From Rhodoblastus sp963704565 (lineage in GTDB: Bacteria; Pseudomonadota; Alphaproteobacteria; Rhizobiales; Beijerinckiaceae), in contig OY969917.1 of the NCBI GenBank assembly GCA_963704565.1, positions 682,001 through 746,000 on the forward strand: a stretch of 64,000 bases of DNA, given 5' to 3'. The notes beneath the pieces are model-generated. The model had not been told where the DNA came from and ran no database searches. It saw nothing but the letters and a program-made list of their open reading frames with translations. The number at the start of each line of letters is the position of its first letter. Positions within the stretch are counted from its first letter, which is position 1. Below, piece by piece: positions 61,415-64,000 of the stretch. The position numbers were made by a program, and so were the translations under genes.

Positions 61415-62494
61415 TCAGGCCGCCGACCTGGTCGGGATGACCGGATCGAGCGCGCCGCTGGCATAGAGCCTGGCCATTTCGCTCATCGGCTTGACCTTGA
61501 TGAGCTCGGCCTTGCCGGCGCAGCCGAAAGCCTCGAAACGGTCGCGGCAAACCTTGGCCATCGCGTCCATCGCGGGCTTGAGGAACTTGCGCGGATCGAA
61601 TTCCGACTTGTGCTTGTTGGCGACGCGGCGGAACTCGGCCGCGGCGGCAAGGCGCAGGTCGGTGTCGATGTTCACCTTGCGCACGCCGTATTTGATGCCG
61701 CGCACGATCTCTTCGACCGGCACGCCATAGGTCTCGCGCATTTCGCCGCCGTTCTCGTTGAACAGGTTGCGATATTCCTCCGGCACCGAGGAGGAGCCGT
61801 GCATGACCAGGTGGGTGTTGGGCAGCTTGGCGTGAATCTCGGCGATGCGGCTGATCGCCAGCACGTCGCTGGTCGGCTTCTTGGTGAACTTGTAGGCGCC
61901 GTGCGAGGTGCCGATGGCGACGGCCAGCGCGTCCACCTTGGTGGCGGCGACGAAAGCCACGGCTTCGTCGGGGTCGGTCAGCAGATCCTTGTGCTCCAGC
62001 TTGCCCTCGAAGCCGTGGCCGTCCTCGGCTTCGCCGTGGCCGGTTTCGAGCGAGCCGAGGCAGCCCAGCTCGCCTTCGACCGAGGCGCCGACCATATGGG
62101 CGAGGCGCGCGACTTCCGAAGTGATGGCGACGTTATACTCATAAGTGGACGGGGTCTTGCCGTCTTCCTTGAGCGAGCCGTCCATCATCACCGAGGTGAA
62201 GCCGTTCTGGATCGCCGAGAGGCAGGTCGAGACGCGCTCGCCATGGTCCTGATGGATGCAGAGCGGGATCTCCGGATACATCAGTTCAAGCGCTTCCATC
62301 ATCTTGGCGAACATGATGTCGCCGGCATAGGCGCGGGCGCCGCGGCTCGCCTGGATGATGGCCGGCGCGTTGACCGCGCGGGCCGCCTCCATGATGGCGA
62401 GCGCCTGTTCCATATTGTTCACGTTGAAAGCGGGCACGCCGTAGCTATGTTCGGCGGCGTGGTCCAGCATTTGCCTGAGCGTGATACGGGCCAT
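61415..62494 (-). CDS. fba: Class II fructose-bisphosphate aldolase (CbbA type)
   Basis: This zinc-dependent aldolase acts on fructose-1,6- and sedoheptulose-1,7-bisphosphate in the Calvin cycle. It has 359 residues. The zinc and active sites are in IHQDHGERVSTCLSAI, VEGELGCLGSLETG, AIGTSHGAYKF and VMHGSSSVPEEY. The ATG at 62494 follows AAGGAGTG. It starts 11 bp after the tkt stop, so the two are cotranscribed. Confidence 0.96.
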   Translation of the reverse strand: MARITLRQMLDHAAEHSYGVPAFNVNNMEQALAIMEAARAVNAPAIIQASRGARAYAGDIMFAKMMEALELMYPEIPLCIHQDHGERVSTCLSAIQNGFTSVMMDGSLKEDGKTPSTYEYNVAITSEVARLAHMVGASVEGELGCLGSLETGHGEAEDGHGFEGKLEHKDLLTDPDEAVAFVAATKVDALAVAIGTSHGAYKFTKKPTSDVLAISRIAEIHAKLPNTHLVMHGSSSVPEEYRNLFNENGGEMRETYGVPVEEIVRGIKYGVRKVNIDTDLRLAAAAEFRRVANKHKSEFDPRKFLKPAMDAMAKVCRDRFEAFGCAGKAELIKVKPMSEMARLYASGALDPVIPTRSAA

Positions 62495-62505
62495 GTCGTC
62501 ACTCC

Positions 62506-64000
62506 TTACGAAATCAGGGATTTGGCGGCGGCGGCCACGGCTTCCGCCGTGATGCCGAAGTGCTTGTAGAGGTCGGGCGCGGGCGCGGAGGCGCCGAAGC
62601 CCTTCATGCCGATGAAGGCGGAGCGCTCGCCGAGCCAGCGGTCCCAGCCGAAGCGCAAGGCGGCTTCGACGCCGACGCGCGGCGCGGTTCCCAGCACTTC
62701 GCGCCGATAGGCTTCGCTCTGGCGATCGAACAGCTCCCAGCAAGGCATCGAGACCACGGCGGCCTTGATTCCCTCCATCGCCAGTTCATGCGCGGCGGCG
62801 ACCGCGATCTCCACTTCGGAGCCGGTGGCGAGCAGGGTCACGTCGCGCTTGCCGTCCGCCTCGCGCAGCACATAGGCGCCCTTGGCGGTCAGGTTCTCCT
62901 TCGAAGCCTCGGTGCGCAGGGGCGTCAGCGCCTGGCGGCTGAGGGCGAGCGAGGAGGGCGCGGCCTTTTCGGCGAGCGCCACGGCCCAGCTTTCCGAGGT
63001 CTCCACCGCGTCGCAGGGCCGGAACACCAGCATGTTCGGCAGAGCGCGTAGCGAGGCGAGGATCTCGACCGGCTGATGGGTCGGGCCGTCCTCGCCGAGG
63101 CCGATGGAGTCATGGGTCAGGACATAGATGACCCGAATGCCCATCAGCGCCGACAGGCGGATCGCGCCGCGCGCATAGTCGGCGAAGATCAGGAAGGTGC
63201 CGCCATAGGGGATGAAGCCGCCATGCAGCGCCATGCCGTTCATCGCCGCGGCCATGCCCATTTCGCGGACGCCGTAATGGATGTAGCGGCCGCCGAACGA
63301 GCCCGGCCGCACTGATTCCATGCCCTTGGTGATGGTCAGGTTGGAATGGGTCAGGTCGGCCGAGCCGCCGATGGTGACGTCGGTCGCGGCGTTGATCGCG
63401 GCCAGCGCGATTTCCGACGCCTTGCGCGAGGCGATCTTGGGCTTTTCCTCGACCTGCTTGGCGATCAGCTCCTTCAGCGCGGCCTCGGCGGCGGCGGGAA
63501 GCACGCCGGACACCTGGGCGTTGAAGGCGGCGGCCTTGCCGCTGGCGGCGAGACGCGCCACCCAGTTTTCCTGGGCGGCGGCGCCGCGCGCGGCGACCTT
63601 GCGCCATTCGTTCAGCACCGGCGCCGGCACGACGAAGGGCGTGTGCGGCCAGTTGAGCTTCTGGCGGGCGCCGGCGATTTCCTCGGCGCCGAGCGCTTCG
63701 CCATGGGCCTTGGCGGTGCCGGCGCGGTTCGGCGCGCCATAGCCGATGATGGTGTTGCAGGCGATCAGCCAGGGCTTGTCGCTCTGCGCGCGGGCCTTGG
63801 CGATGGCGGCTTCGATTTCCTTCTCGTCATGGCCGTTGACGCGGACCGTGTTCCAGCCGGCCGCCTTGAAGCGGGCGATCTGGTCGGTCGAGGTCGAGAG
63901 GCTGGTCGCGCCGTCGATCGAAATATGGTTGTCGTCCCAAAACAAGATCAGCTTGCCGAGCTTGAGATGGCCGGCGAGGTCGATCGCCTCGTGGGAAATG
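62506..64000 (-). CDS. tkt: Transketolase, 5' end outside window
   Basis: Transketolase moves two-carbon units between sugar phosphates with thiamine diphosphate. In this operon it regenerates ribulose bisphosphate. About 497 C-terminal residues are visible, and the frame remains open at the window edge (AIDLAGHLKLGKLILFWDDNHISIDG). The pyrimidine-binding domain follows with GGSADLTHSN, the MAAAMNGMALHGGFIPYGGTFLIFADYARGAIRLSAL block, and THDSIGLGEDGPTHQPVE. The C-terminal domain ends GASAPAPDLYKHFGITAEAV. Further cbb genes probably lie upstream, outside the window. Confidence 0.96.
   Translation of the reverse strand, partial: ISHEAIDLAGHLKLGKLILFWDDNHISIDGATSLSTSTDQIARFKAAGWNTVRVNGHDEKEIEAAIAKARAQSDKPWLIACNTIIGYGAPNRAGTAKAHGEALGAEEIAGARQKLNWPHTPFVVPAPVLNEWRKVAARGAAAQENWVARLAASGKAAAFNAQVSGVLPAAAEAALKELIAKQVEEKPKIASRKASEIALAAINAATDVTIGGSADLTHSNLTITKGMESVRPGSFGGRYIHYGVREMGMAAAMNGMALHGGFIPYGGTFLIFADYARGAIRLSALMGIRVIYVLTHDSIGLGEDGPTHQPVEILASLRALPNMLVFRPCDAVETSESWAVALAEKAAPSSLALSRQALTPLRTEASKENLTAKGAYVLREADGKRDVTLLATGSEVEIAVAAAHELAMEGIKAAVVSMPCWELFDRQSEAYRREVLGTAPRVGVEAALRFGWDRWLGERSAFIGMKGFGASAPAPDLYKHFGITAEAVAAAAKSLIS

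Noticed and set aside
1..64000. tRNA or rRNA genes
   Set aside because: No cloverleaf with a conserved TTCRANY loop or rRNA-like segment was recognised by eye. A tRNA scan would be decisive.

Overview
The window is about 64 kb of GC-rich DNA from an alphaproteobacterium, most likely of the Rhizobiales (Hyphomicrobiales). The hemB / DUF6163 / LdtR regulator / L,D-transpeptidase / glyA neighbourhood and the trpG-trpD-trpC-moaC operon point there. A form II RuBisCO operon shows Calvin-cycle capacity, and a membrane nitrate reductase shows nitrate respiration. Remnants of menaquinone genes beside these traits would suit a purple non-sulfur genus such as Rhodoblastus, but the genus is only a guess.

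Layout. (1) 1-12.2 kb holds a nitrate-respiration operon: narK (5' end outside the window), narG, narH, narJ, narI, a parvulin-type isomerase, a DUF2478 protein and a SAM methyltransferase. A cysteine-poor Crp/Fnr (NarR-like) regulator follows on the same strand, and a YtfE-type di-iron repair protein lies on the opposite strand. (2) 12.3-15.4 kb is a block of decayed genes: a menE-like ligase with an internal deletion and shifted frames, a 3' fragment of a menC-like gene, and a moeA-PBP gene lacking its 5' third and carrying two frameshifts. (3) 15.4-30 kb is an accessory region. An IS21-family element sits inside an IS4-family element, and exact target duplications can be read for both. The region also has two IS110-family copies, an IS5-family transposase, at least two families of palindromic intergenic repeats, a 204-bp tandem duplication, and small orphan genes (a His/Tyr-rich secreted peptide, small membrane proteins, a phasin, an SGNH hydrolase and several unknowns). 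(4) 30-41 kb is mostly core chromosome: hemolysin III/PAQR, a STAS protein, bpt, RDD and GNAT proteins, hemB, DUF6163, ldtR, an L,D-transpeptidase, a papain-like protease with a chagasin-type inhibitor, and glyA. (5) 40.6-45.4 kb is a trehalose operon: otsB, a GH15 hydrolase, and an otsA with a membrane-anchored N-terminal extension. (6) 45.5-58.8 kb carries topA, pyrB, phoH, the trp/moaC operon, a GlxA-type regulator divergent from an isonitrile-hydratase-like gene, a DUF1348 gene and malate synthase G. (7) 58.9-64 kb is a Calvin-cycle operon on the minus strand, read tkt (start outside the window), fba, cbbM, rpe.

How the genes work together. NarGHI reduces nitrate with quinol electrons, NarJ matures NarG, NarK moves nitrate and nitrite, and the downstream accessory genes probably help assembly or molybdenum cofactor supply. 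YtfE would repair Fe-S centres damaged by nitric oxide from nitrite. The cbb genes fix CO2 and regenerate ribulose bisphosphate, malate synthase G handles glyoxylate, and the Ots genes make trehalose. The protease and its inhibitor are translationally coupled and probably act as a pair.

Limits. All assignments come from reading motifs and gene order. No database search or folding program was run. Frameshifts in the 12-15 kb block and in the IS elements could partly be sequencing errors.
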